Below, one piece after another: positions 50,060 through 59,113 of a stretch of DNA of 64,000 nucleotides. The stretch comes from Pseudoxanthobacter soli DSM 19599 (GTDB lineage: Bacteria > Pseudomonadota > Alphaproteobacteria > Rhizobiales > Segnochrobactraceae), in the NCBI GenBank assembly GCA_945898215.1, contig CAMDHY010000003.1, positions 42,566 to 106,565 on the forward strand, in the 5' to 3' direction. Numbering within the stretch: the stretch's first letter is position 1; every line of letters begins with the position of its first letter. The position numbers and the translations under genes are program-made. Under the pieces are notes generated by a model that had not been told where the DNA came from, ran no database searches, and saw only the letters and a program-made list of their open reading frames with translations.

Positions 50060-52813
50060 ATGATCGAACTGGATCTGCGCAAGCTGTTCGACCGGCTGTC
50101 GCCGTTCTGCCGGCGGACGCTCGAGGGCGCCGCCGGCAGTGCCGTCTCGCGCGGCCACTACGAGGTGACGCCCGAGCACTTCGTCCTCGGCCTCGCGGAA
50201 GCGCCGGACCACGACTGTGCGCTGATCCTGTCCCGCGCCGGCATCGATCACGCCGCCTTCGTCAAGTCCCTGCGTCGCGCCATCGAGAGCCAGAAGACCG
50301 GCAACTCCGGCCGGCCGGTGTTCTCGCCGCTGCTCGTCTCGCTGCTGTCGGACGCCTGGCTCGCCGCCTCGGTGGAACTGTCGATGGCGAAAGTCGGCTC
50401 CGGCGCCGTGCTGCTCGCGCTCCTGTCGACGGCCGGCCGGGTCGGCACCGACGACTGGGTCGCGCAACTGCGCACCATCTCGCGCGACGACCTCGTCCGC
50501 CGCTACGGGGAGTGGACCGCAGGCTCGCGAGAGGAGGCGACGGTGCTCGCGGCCGCGCCGTCAGGCCCGCGCGGCGAAGGCCCGGCAGGGCCCGATCCGG
50601 ACAGCATGATCGGCCGTTTCACCATCAACTTCACGACGCAGGCGCGCGAGGGCCGCATCGATCCCGTCTTCTGCCGCGACCGCGAGATCCGCCAGATCGT
50701 CGACATCCTCAGCCGCCGACGCAAGAACAACCCGATCTGCGTCGGCGATCCCGGCGTCGGCAAGACCGCCGTCGTCGAGGGCCTCGCCCTGCGCATCATC
50801 GAGGGCGACGTTCCCGATTTCCTCCGCAACGTCGAACTGGTCGGGCTCGATCTCGGCCTCCTGCAGGCCGGCGCCAGCGTCAAGGGCGAGTTCGAGAACC
50901 GCCTGAAGGGCGTCATCGAGGAGGTGAAGGCCTCGCCGAAGCCGATCGTGCTGTTCATCGACGAGGCGCACACGCTGGTGGGAGCGGGCGGCGCGGCGGG
51001 CGGCAGCGACGCGGCGAACCTCCTGAAGCCGGCGCTCGCCCGCGGCGAACTGCGGACGATCGCGGCCACCACCTGGTCGGAATACAAGAAATACTTCGAG
51101 AAGGACCCGGCGCTCGCCCGCCGCTTCCAACTCGTCAAGCTCGACGAGCCGTCGCCCGATGAGGCCGTCACCATCCTGCGCGGCCTGCGCGACGCCTACG
51201 AGAAGAGCCACGGCGTCTACATCCGCGACGACGCGGTGGCCGCCGCCGTCCACCTCTCGGCGCGTTACATCACCGGCCGCCAGCTGCCCGACAAGGCGAT
51301 CGACGTCCTCGACACCGCCGCCGCCCGTGTCCGCCTCAGCCTGTCCACCCGGCCGCCCGCCCTCGTCGAGCAGGTCCAGGCGGCCGCCGCCCTGAAGCGC
51401 GAGCGCGACGCCCTCGAGCGCGATGCCGTCACCTCGCGGGTCGACGTCGCCGGCCGCATCGCCGAGATCGACGCCCGCATCGCCGGCCTCGAAGCCGACA
51501 TCGGCGCGCTCGAGGCGCGCTGGACACAGGAACGCGCCCTCGTCGACGACCTCCTCGACCTGCGTCGCGGCGGCTCCGAACCGGAGGATGAGGCGGCCGC
51601 GGAGGCGGACGACGCGCCGGCGCCGGACGGCCCGCCCGCGGACGGGCGCCGCGCCGACCTCGGCACCGCCCTCGCGAGTCTTGCCGGCGTCCAGGGGCGC
51701 TCGCCGCTGGTTCACTTCGAGGTGACGCCTGACGCGGTCGGCGAGGTGATCTCCGACTGGACCGGCATCGCCGTCGGCCGGATGATGCGCGACGAGGCCG
51801 CCTCGCTGCTGACGCTCGGCAGCGACCTCATGCGCCGCATCAAGGGCCAGGACCACGCCATCGCGGCGCTGGAGGAGACCCTGCGCGCCGCAAAGGCCGG
51901 CATCCAGGACCCGAACCAGCCGATGGGGGTGTTCCTGTTCGTCGGGCCCTCGGGCGTCGGCAAGACCGAGCTCGCCATCGCGCTGGCCGATCTCCTGTTC
52001 GGCGGCGAGCGCTTCCTCGTCTCGATCAACATGTCGGAGTTCCAGGAGAAGCACACCGTCTCGAAGCTCGTCGGCTCGCCGCCGGGCTATGTCGGCTTCG
52101 GCGAGGGCGGCGTGCTGACCGAGGCGGTGCGGCAACGTCCCTACTCGGTGGTGCTGCTCGACGAGGTCGAGAAGGCCGACCTCGAGGTGATGAACCTGTT
52201 TTACCAGGTCTTCGACAAGGGCACGCTCTCCGACGGCGAAGGCCGGGTCGTCGACTTCAAGAACACGGTGATGATCCTCACCAGCAACCTCGCCACCGAC
52301 GTCATCACCGATCTCGGCCTCGCCAGTCCGCCGCCGAGCCTCGACGAGATCGTCGGGGCGATCCGCCCGATCCTCAGCCGCCACTTCAAGCCGGCGCTGC
52401 TGGCGCGTATGCAGATCGTGCCGTTCCTGCCGCTGCAGAGCGCCGAGCTCGCGGCCATCACGCGTCTCAAGCTCGACCGCGTCGCCCGCCGCATCGAGGC
52501 GAGCCACAAGATCGCCTGCCGCTATTCCGACGCCGTGGTCGATGCGATCTGCGCCCGCGCCACCGAGGTCGAGAGCGGCGCCCGCGCCGTCGACCAGATC
52601 ATCCGCCGCACCCTGCTGCCGGCCGTCGCCACCACCATCCTCGCCAGCATGACCGAGGACGGCGTGCTCGGCGACCTCGCGATCACAGTGGCGGCGGACG
52701 GCCATTTCGTCGTCTCCGTCGCCGGCGTCGACGGTGCGGCCGTGCCCCCGCCGCTGTCCGAGACGGACACGGCGGAGCCTTTCGACGACGGACACGTCGC
52801 GGCCGTGGCCTGA
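50060..52813 (+). CDS. clpV: T6SS AAA+ disaggregase ClpV (TssH)
   Basis: 917 residues. The ClpV-type N domain (LRKLFDRLSPFCRRTLEGAA) is followed by two AAA+ modules: Walker A GDPGVGKT and Walker B LFIDEAHTLVGAG in the first, GPSGVGKTE and VVLLDEVEKAD in the second, with a coiled-coil middle segment. It recycles contracted TssBC sheaths. I start at the ATG at 50060, where ClpV homologues begin, with GGGGGCG upstream; a 26-residue extension from 49982 is possible. The sigma-54 activator follows after 7 bp. Confidence 0.94.
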   Translation: MIELDLRKLFDRLSPFCRRTLEGAAGSAVSRGHYEVTPEHFVLGLAEAPDHDCALILSRAGIDHAAFVKSLRRAIESQKTGNSGRPVFSPLLVSLLSDAWLAASVELSMAKVGSGAVLLALLSTAGRVGTDDWVAQLRTISRDDLVRRYGEWTAGSREEATVLAAAPSGPRGEGPAGPDPDSMIGRFTINFTTQAREGRIDPVFCRDREIRQIVDILSRRRKNNPICVGDPGVGKTAVVEGLALRIIEGDVPDFLRNVELVGLDLGLLQAGASVKGEFENRLKGVIEEVKASPKPIVLFIDEAHTLVGAGGAAGGSDAANLLKPALARGELRTIAATTWSEYKKYFEKDPALARRFQLVKLDEPSPDEAVTILRGLRDAYEKSHGVYIRDDAVAAAVHLSARYITGRQLPDKAIDVLDTAAARVRLSLSTRPPALVEQVQAAAALKRERDALERDAVTSRVDVAGRIAEIDARIAGLEADIGALEARWTQERALVDDLLDLRRGGSEPEDEAAAEADDAPAPDGPPADGRRADLGTALASLAGVQGRSPLVHFEVTPDAVGEVISDWTGIAVGRMMRDEAASLLTLGSDLMRRIKGQDHAIAALEETLRAAKAGIQDPNQPMGVFLFVGPSGVGKTELAIALADLLFGGERFLVSINMSEFQEKHTVSKLVGSPPGYVGFGEGGVLTEAVRQRPYSVVLLDEVEKADLEVMNLFYQVFDKGTLSDGEGRVVDFKNTVMILTSNLATDVITDLGLASPPPSLDEIVGAIRPILSRHFKPALLARMQIVPFLPLQSAELAAITRLKLDRVARRIEASHKIACRYSDAVVDAICARATEVESGARAVDQIIRRTLLPAVATTILASMTEDGVLGDLAITVAADGHFVVSVAGVDGAAVPPPLSETDTAEPFDDGHVAAVA

Positions 52814-52820
52814 CCGAGCG

Positions 52821-54506
52821 ATGCACGGACCGGCGCCGGTGGCCAGCGAGGGCGGATCGATCGCCGAGGAGCTTCTCGAGCTGACGGCGGCGCTCGCCAC
52901 CGAGCGGCGCCTGGAGACCCTCCTCGCCGGTGTCATCGCGGCGGCGCGGCGCATCGTCGGCGCCGAGACCTCCCGCATCTTCCTGCTCGACCGGGTCGGC
53001 CGCGAACTCCACTGCGTCCAGAGCCGGCACGACGGCGACACCGACCGCGCCGCCGCGCGCACCATCCAGCTGTTCAAGCCCGACGGCGGCTACAACCTCA
53101 CGGACCCGAGCGCCTTCGCCGTCATCACCGGCCGCGTCGTCGACATCCCGAACGTCTATGCCTACAGCGGCTACGAGTTCGGCGCGGTCTACGAGGACGA
53201 CCGCTACGACGGCCGGCGCACCCGCACCTTCACGGCCCTGCCGCTGCGCAACGCCGACGCCGCCACGCTCGGCGTACTTCAGCTCGTCAACGCGCGGTCG
53301 GCCGACAACGGCGAGATCGGCCCGCTGTCGCCGCCGCACAAGCGGTCGCTGCAGGCGCTCGCTGCCCACGGCGCCGCTGCCATCGCCAACGCCCGCATGT
53401 TCGAGGAGAACCGCCAGCTCATCCGCCAGCTTGACCGCGCCAACGCCGAGCTCGCAGAGGAGAACACCGAGCTTCGGACGGTCGTCTCCGCCACCACGGC
53501 GGGAACCACCGTCATCGGCGACAGTCCGGCCATCCGTGTCTCGCTCGACCTCGCCCGTCGGGCCGCCGGCTCGCGCGTCCCGGTGCTGCTGCTCGGCGAG
53601 ACCGGCACCGGCAAGGAGGTCTTCGCCCGCCTCGTCCATGCCTCGAGCCCGCGGCAGACCCGGGCGATGATCGCGCAGAACTGTGCGAGCCTGCCGGAGA
53701 CGCTGCTGGAGAGCGAACTTTTCGGCCACCGGCGCGGCGCCTTCTCCGGGGCTATCGCCGACAAGAAGGGCCTCGTCCAGGAGGCGGCCGGGGGCACGCT
53801 GTTTCTCGACGAGATCGGCGACATGCCGATCGGCCTGCAGTCGAAGATCCTGCGGCTCCTGGAGGACGGCGAGGTCCGCCGGCTGGGCGACACCCGTTCG
53901 GAGAAGATCGACGTCCGCGTCATCGCCGCCACCAACTGCGATCTGAAGCGCAAGATCGCCGACGGCAGCTTCCGCGAGGATCTGTTCTATCGCTTGAGCG
54001 TCTTCCCGATCACCCTGCCGCCGCTGCGCGAGCGCCCGTCCGACATCGTGCAGTTCGCCGAGGCGTTCCTGGCGCGCGCCGCCCAGGCGAGCGCCCGGCC
54101 GACGCCCGCCCTGACGCCGCGCGCCCTCGACGCCCTGGTGCGCTGGCGCTATCCCGGCAATGTCCGCGAACTGAAGAACATCATCGAGCGCGCCGTGCTG
54201 ATGGTGGACGAGGGCGAGCGCGTCGATCTCCCGCACCTGCCGGCGGAACTCGCCGGCGACGTCACCTACCTGCCCCTGGCGGCGGCCGGCGAAGGCGAGA
54301 CGGCCTCGCTCAGGGCCTCGGTCGAGCGCTTCGAGGCCACCCTCATCGAGGCGAAGCTGCGCGAGGTCGGCGGCAACCAGACCCGCACGGCCGAGCTCCT
54401 CGACATTTCCCGCCGCAGCCTCGTCGAGAAGCTGCGGCGCTACGGCATCCGCTCCCGCGCGCCGTCGCGATCGCTCGTGCCGGGCGGCGGCATGCGTCGG
54501 GCTTGA
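52821..54506 (+). CDS. Sigma-54-dependent activator with GAF domain
   Basis: 561 residues. A GAF sensor domain covers about 20-195. The AAA+ domain has Walker A GETGTGKE (259-266), the sigma-54 contact loop GAFSGA (306-311; Thr of the usual GAFTGA is Ser) and Walker B GTLFLDEIGD. A Fis-type helix-turn-helix ends the protein (NQTRTAELLDISRRSLVEKL). It resembles VasH-type T6SS regulators, which use RpoN to drive hcp and vgrG. The sigma-54-like promoter before hcp is its most likely target here. Confidence 0.92.
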   Translation: MHGPAPVASEGGSIAEELLELTAALATERRLETLLAGVIAAARRIVGAETSRIFLLDRVGRELHCVQSRHDGDTDRAAARTIQLFKPDGGYNLTDPSAFAVITGRVVDIPNVYAYSGYEFGAVYEDDRYDGRRTRTFTALPLRNADAATLGVLQLVNARSADNGEIGPLSPPHKRSLQALAAHGAAAIANARMFEENRQLIRQLDRANAELAEENTELRTVVSATTAGTTVIGDSPAIRVSLDLARRAAGSRVPVLLLGETGTGKEVFARLVHASSPRQTRAMIAQNCASLPETLLESELFGHRRGAFSGAIADKKGLVQEAAGGTLFLDEIGDMPIGLQSKILRLLEDGEVRRLGDTRSEKIDVRVIAATNCDLKRKIADGSFREDLFYRLSVFPITLPPLRERPSDIVQFAEAFLARAAQASARPTPALTPRALDALVRWRYPGNVRELKNIIERAVLMVDEGERVDLPHLPAELAGDVTYLPLAAAGEGETASLRASVERFEATLIEAKLREVGGNQTRTAELLDISRRSLVEKLRRYGIRSRAPSRSLVPGGGMRRA

Positions 54507-54522
54507 GAACGGACGGCTGCGC

Positions 54523-55860
54523 ATGGCGACGTCGCATGAGATCCGCAGCGCCCTCGAGGCCTTCCTCGCCGGCCGCACGCGCCTCGAACAATTGGCGAGC
54601 GAGCTCCAGGCCCGTGCCACGACGGGAGACGAGCTGCGCGCCGAACTCGCCGACGACGTCTCGACGGGGCGGCTGCCCGCCGACATCGCCGGCATCCTGA
54701 TCGCCCAGGCGTGCGGACCGGCCGAGCCGGCCGGCGCGGCGGCGTCCGCACCGGCCGCCGAAGCCGGCGAGGCCGCCGCCATCCACAGCCGCGTCGACGA
54801 CGTCGTCACGTCCTCCCTCGTCAACGACTTCAAGCGGTTTCGCGACGGCTCGCGGCGCGCCGATCGCGGTCGCCTGGAAAGCCGGCAGATCGACGCCGCC
54901 CTGTCGGACTTCCACAGCATCCGCCTGCGCCAGCAGGCGAGCCGCGCCGGCGACCGGCCCGGCGCCCGCCCGCCGGCGGTCCCCGACGCCGACGGCACGC
55001 ACCTGATGCTCGGCGACATGCTGCGCGAGCGCTTCGTGCTCGACGTCCTGATCGGCACGGGCGGCATGGGCCGGGTCTATCGGGCGGTCGACCGGCGGCG
55101 GCTGGAGGCCCTCGATCCGCAGCCCTACGTCGCCGTGAAGGTGCTGTCGTCCGACTTCCGTCGCCACCCGGACGCCCTGCGCGCGCTGGAGGCGGAAGCG
55201 CGGAAGGTGCAGGCGCTCGCCCATCCCAACATCTGCGTCGTCTTCGACTTCGACCGCGACGGGGCGAACGCCTTCCTCGTCATGGAACTCCTGCTCGGCA
55301 GCACCCTCGACGTCGTGCTGCGGGCGAGCCCGGGCGGGCGGCTCGCGGCCGATCGCGTCGTCCCGGTCGTCGGCGGCCTCCTCGCCGGTATCGGCTATGC
55401 CCACGCCCGCGGCATCGTCCACGCCGACCTGAAGCCCGGCAACGTCTTCCTCTGCGACGACGGCGACACCAAGGTGCTCGACTTCGGTGTCGCCACCGCC
55501 CTGCGCGGCGCCGGCTTCGATCCGGCGGGGCTCGAGGCGCTGACGCCGGGCTATGCAAGCCCGGAGATGGCGAGGGGCGAGCCGCGCGACCCGCGCGACG
55601 ACGTCTTCGCCCTCGGCTGCATCGCCTATCTGGTGCTGACCGGCCGGCATCCCTACGACCGCCGGCCCGCGGAGGAGGCGGAGGCGCGCGGCATGGTCCC
55701 GGTGCCGGTCGACGGGCTCGATCCCGGCGGCTGGGCGGTGCTGGCGTCGGCGCTGTCCTTCCGCCGCGACGACCGGCCCGCCGACGCGACCGCGCTCGCG
55801 GCCACGCTGCTGCCGGGCCTCGCGCGGTGCGAGCCGGCGCTCAGCCGTCGATGGCCGTGA
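54523..55860 (+). CDS. Ser/Thr protein kinase (second in the T6SS locus)
   Basis: 445 residues. The N-terminal 160 residues hold helices and Ala-rich linkers without a recognised domain. The kinase domain spans about 165-425: GTGGMGRVYRA, Lys206 (VAVKVLSS), IVHADLKPGNVFL, VLDFGVA and YASPEMARGE. The catalytic loop has HAD, so it is non-RD like the kinase at 37049. No membrane helix is seen. It lies 16 bp after the sigma-54 activator gene and overlaps the convergent ParA gene by 20 bp. It may phosphorylate the activator, TagH or TssL. Confidence 0.88.
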   Translation: MATSHEIRSALEAFLAGRTRLEQLASELQARATTGDELRAELADDVSTGRLPADIAGILIAQACGPAEPAGAAASAPAAEAGEAAAIHSRVDDVVTSSLVNDFKRFRDGSRRADRGRLESRQIDAALSDFHSIRLRQQASRAGDRPGARPPAVPDADGTHLMLGDMLRERFVLDVLIGTGGMGRVYRAVDRRRLEALDPQPYVAVKVLSSDFRRHPDALRALEAEARKVQALAHPNICVVFDFDRDGANAFLVMELLLGSTLDVVLRASPGGRLAADRVVPVVGGLLAGIGYAHARGIVHADLKPGNVFLCDDGDTKVLDFGVATALRGAGFDPAGLEALTPGYASPEMARGEPRDPRDDVFALGCIAYLVLTGRHPYDRRPAEEAEARGMVPVPVDGLDPGGWAVLASALSFRRDDRPADATALAATLLPGLARCEPALSRRWP

Positions 55861-56614
55861 CGAGGCGCCGGATCTGCACGCTGAACGGGTGATCCGGGTC
55901 GGCGAGGGAGAACAGCCCGCCGCTGCCGAGCCGCAGCATCTCGTCGCTCATCGGGATCGTGGCGCCGACGTCGGCCGCATAGGTCTCGGCGATCCGCGCG
56001 GCGAGCAGGGCGGCGTCGAACTCCGGATGCATCTTGTTCACCACCAGCAGGATCCGGGGCACCTCGAGCCGGCGCGCGAGCTCGAGGGTCACCGCCGTGC
56101 CCTGATAGTCCTGGTGGTCGGGGCGCAGCAGGATGAGCGCGATGTCGGCGATGGCGATCGACAGCAGCGTCTCCTCGTTGATGCCGGGATGGGTGTCGAT
56201 GAGCAGGTAGTCGAGATCGAGCTGCCGGCAGAGCGCCATCAGCCCGTCGTTCAGCATCTCGACGTCGTAGCCCTCCTTCAGCACCCGCGCGATGTCGGCG
56301 GTGCGCACGCTCGCCGGCACGAGGCTGAGCCTGCCGCGCGCCGGCCCGGCCGGCTCGCCGGCGCCCCGCTCGACGGTCGCGGTGACGTCGAACGCCGCCT
56401 CCTCGACGCGGCAGCGACCCCACAGGAAGTCGTTGAGGGTCGAGCCTGCCGAGGGGTCGCAGCCGAACAGCACGTGGATGCCGGGGGACTGGATGTCGAC
56501 GTCGACGACGGCGAGGCGCCGGCCGCGGCGAACCAGTTCGGCGGCAACGTTGGCAGCGACGTTCGTCTTGCCGGTGCCGCCGCGATAGGAATGGAAGGCG
56601 ACGACGCGCGTCAT
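55841..56614 (-). CDS. ParA/MinD-like P-loop ATPase
   Basis: 257 residues of the MinD/ParA type. The deviant Walker A is RGGTGKT (11-17), in which the signature Lys at the first position is Arg. Walker A' (VVDVDIQSPG) and Walker B (YLLIDTHPG) are present. These ATPases position cell structures or DNA using membrane or nucleoid gradients. No C-terminal amphipathic helix is obvious. The partner gene upstream (16 bp) encodes a coiled-coil protein. It overlaps the convergent kinase gene, so a link with the T6SS is possible but unproven. Confidence 0.85.
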   Translation of the reverse strand: MTRVVAFHSYRGGTGKTNVAANVAAELVRRGRRLAVVDVDIQSPGIHVLFGCDPSAGSTLNDFLWGRCRVEEAAFDVTATVERGAGEPAGPARGRLSLVPASVRTADIARVLKEGYDVEMLNDGLMALCRQLDLDYLLIDTHPGINEETLLSIAIADIALILLRPDHQDYQGTAVTLELARRLEVPRILLVVNKMHPEFDAALLAARIAETYAADVGATIPMSDEMLRLGSGGLFSLADPDHPFSVQIRRLVTAIDG

Positions 56615-56630
56615 CGGTCGCTGTCGCGGT

Positions 56631-57047
56631 TCAGCGGGGCCGCTCGCGCAGGGCGCGGGCGCGGTCCTGCAGCGAACGGAAATAGTCGGTCTCGCTGATC
56701 TCCCGCACCTCGCGGTCGCGCGACAAAACGTCGATGCGGATGCGCAGCCGGTCCACCTCGGCCGTCAGGGCGCGGTTGTCGCCGGCGAGGCGCGCATTGG
56801 CGATCTCGAGGTCCCGCTTCGCCTCCTCGAGCTCCTTCAGCGTTCCGGCGAGGTTGAACTCGCGCGCCTCGATGCGCACCAGCATCATGCCGAAGTCTTC
56901 CGCCAGCTGCCGCACCGGCTCCGGGATCGTCGTGTCGCCGGTCATGGCGAGCAGAGCGTCGACCTGGTCGTAGCGTCCGAGCGATATTTCGCCGCACAGC
57001 CTCCGCAGCCTCGCGAGCGGTTCGAGCCCCGCCTCAAGTTCCGGCAT
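56631..57047 (-). CDS. Coiled-coil protein, partner of the ParA-like ATPase
   Basis: 138 residues. The first ~60 residues form a helical region (LEPLARLRRLCGEISLGRYD), and about 65-120 is a heptad-rich coiled coil (LKELEEAKRDLEIANARLAG). No enzyme motif, signal or membrane helix. The ATG at 57047 has GGGGGAA upstream. It is co-directional with the ATPase gene (16 bp apart) and is probably its dimeric partner or cargo adaptor. Confidence 0.65.
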   Translation of the reverse strand: MPELEAGLEPLARLRRLCGEISLGRYDQVDALLAMTGDTTIPEPVRQLAEDFGMMLVRIEAREFNLAGTLKELEEAKRDLEIANARLAGDNRALTAEVDRLRIRIDVLSRDREVREISETDYFRSLQDRARALRERPR

Positions 57048-57215
57048 TATGTTCCCCCGCGCCGGTCGTGATCTTCCCCCGCGCGAAAAGCAGATGCGAC
57101 GAGACCGGATTGTCCGGATAGCACGGCCAGATGACACCCTTGCGTCCGGCGCGGCTGCGACGGTCGCGGCGGGGCACGCCGGCGGCCCGCCGCGGTGGAC
57201 GCGCCTTCGGTGCGG

Positions 57216-57938
57216 TCAGCCGTCGTCGAGGCGACCATCGACGATGTGCAGGCGCCGGTCCGCGAGGTCGAAGATGCGCTCGTCGTGGGTCGACAGCAGG
57301 ACGCCGGCGCCCGACGAGCGGGCGAGCTGGACCATCAGCGAAACGACGCCGCGGCCGTTGGCGCCGTCGAGCGCTGCGGTGGGCTCGTCGGCGAGTACCA
57401 GTGGCGGCGCCCGCACCATCGCGCGCGCCACGGCGACGCGCTGCTGCTGGCCGCCGGAAAGCGTTCCGGGCAGATCGTCGGCGCGGCCGCCGAGGCCGAC
57501 GTCGGCGAGCGCCCGCTGCACCCCCCCGTCGCTCTCGGCCGAGGCGAGACCGCCGTTCGGCAGCAGGGCAACGGCGACGTTCTCGGCCAGCGTGAGCGAG
57601 CGCAGCAGGCTCGGGCGCTGGAAGACGAAGCCGAGCCGCCGGCGAAGCGCATCGACCGCCGGCCGGCCGGCGCCGGAGAGTTCCGTGCCGAGAACGACCA
57701 CAGATCCCGCGGAGAAGCGCCGCATCCCGCCGATGATGGTGAGGAGCGTCGTCTTGCCAGACCCGGACGGTCCGGTGAGCAGGACGATCTCGCCCCGCCG
57801 CACCTCCATCGAGACGCGGTCCAGCACCGTCCGCCCGGTCTCGCCCCGGCCGTAGGAGAAGGAGAGGTCGCGGACGGCGACGAGGACGTCGCCGCCGTTC
57901 CCTGCCACCGTCGCACCCGGATCCCGCGCCTCGCTCAC
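57216..57938 (-). CDS. ABC exporter ATP-binding protein (DevA-like)
   Basis: 240 residues. Walker A GPSGSGKTT, signature LSGGQQQRVA, Walker B VLADEPTAALD and the His switch STHDE are intact. The RRLGFVFQRPSLLRSLT block is of the MacB/LolD/DevA class. The GTG start overlaps the permease stop (GTGA). With the permease and membrane fusion protein it forms a DevBCA-type exporter of unknown substrate. Confidence 0.9.
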   Translation of the reverse strand: MSEARDPGATVAGNGGDVLVAVRDLSFSYGRGETGRTVLDRVSMEVRRGEIVLLTGPSGSGKTTLLTIIGGMRRFSAGSVVVLGTELSGAGRPAVDALRRRLGFVFQRPSLLRSLTLAENVAVALLPNGGLASAESDGGVQRALADVGLGGRADDLPGTLSGGQQQRVAVARAMVRAPPLVLADEPTAALDGANGRGVVSLMVQLARSSGAGVLLSTHDERIFDLADRRLHIVDGRLDDG

Positions 57939-59113
57939 GCGAAGAGATCGAGCGGGTCGGCCCGCCTGAGCCGTCGGAGCGTGGCGAGGACCGCCACCGC
58001 CATCGTCGCGAGTGTCAGGGCGAGGACCGTCAGCACCGCTTGGGCGTCGAGCGTCAGTTCCAGCCCGGTCAGGTCGCCGGCGAGCGCGTAGATCGCCAGT
58101 GCAGCGGCCACGGTGACCGGGAAGACGAGGACGGTGATGACCAGCGCGATCTGCGCCACCGTGCGCCGGAACAGGCCATCCTCGTGGCCGAGCGCCTTCA
58201 GCACGGCGTATTCCGGCAGGCTCGCCTCGATGATGGTCGCAAGGGTCTGGCCGACGAACACGGCGCCGATGACGAGGCCGACGATGACGCCGATGCGGAA
58301 GATGATGCCGATCGGGGTGTTCACCCGATAATACCGGGTCTCATGCTCGATGAAGCTTTCCTTGGTGAAGACGCGTGCGTCCTCGCCGAGCCGCCGTGCC
58401 AGGTTGGCGACGACGGTTCGAGGCTCGAAGCCCGGCGCCACCGTGACGAGACCGAGCGTTATGCGTGCGGCCGGCGTCCCGTGTGCGCGCCGGAGCGTGA
58501 AATCGCTCATCACGAGGGTGCCGTCGATGAAGAAGGTCGGGCCGAGGGTGAACAGGCCGATGAGGTCGACGCGGGTTCCGATCGGCCGGTTCGGGCCGGC
58601 CAGCACCACCGCCGCCGGGGCGCCACCGGCGAGGGCCGCGACGACGGTGCGATAGCCCTCGCGGGAGCGGGAATCGATCACGGCCGTTCCCACGATGCGA
58701 AGGCGGCCGGCCGCCGTGATGACCCCGGGGATGTCGAGCGCCGGGGCGTCGGGATCGATCCCGATCGCCGAGGCGCTCGCCATGCCGCCGCTGTCCGTGA
58801 CCACCTGCAGCGTCGCGAGTTGCAGCGGCGTTGCGGTGGCGACACCGGTGACGCTTCCGGCCTCCAGCAGGATCGTGCGGTCGAGCCAGGGCTGCGGGAA
58901 GGCCAACGTGGCGAACCGCCGGTTGACGATGACCAGATCGGCCGCGAGGGCGCGCGCGAGGCCGGTGGCGCTCGCATAGAGCGCGTTCTCGAAGCCGATC
59001 TGGGTGAAGACGAGCACGATCGCCACGCCGAAGCCGGCGAGGGGGCCGACGAGGCGCGGTCCGAGAAAGGCGATCTGCCGCAGGGCGAGGCGGGTCGACA
59101 GTGGCAGTGTCAT
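57935..59113 (-). CDS. ABC exporter permease (DevC-like)
   Basis: 392 residues with one N-terminal helix, a periplasmic MacB-like domain and three C-terminal helices (about 265-290, 315-340, 355-375). LRQIAFLGPRLVGPLAGFGVAIVLVF-like opening and LKALGHEDGLFRRTVAQIAL are typical of DevC. It overlaps both neighbours by 4 bp, consistent with an exporter operon. Confidence 0.88.
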   Translation of the reverse strand: MTLPLSTRLALRQIAFLGPRLVGPLAGFGVAIVLVFTQIGFENALYASATGLARALAADLVIVNRRFATLAFPQPWLDRTILLEAGSVTGVATATPLQLATLQVVTDSGGMASASAIGIDPDAPALDIPGVITAAGRLRIVGTAVIDSRSREGYRTVVAALAGGAPAAVVLAGPNRPIGTRVDLIGLFTLGPTFFIDGTLVMSDFTLRRAHGTPAARITLGLVTVAPGFEPRTVVANLARRLGEDARVFTKESFIEHETRYYRVNTPIGIIFRIGVIVGLVIGAVFVGQTLATIIEASLPEYAVLKALGHEDGLFRRTVAQIALVITVLVFPVTVAAALAIYALAGDLTGLELTLDAQAVLTVLALTLATMAVAVLATLRRLRRADPLDLFA

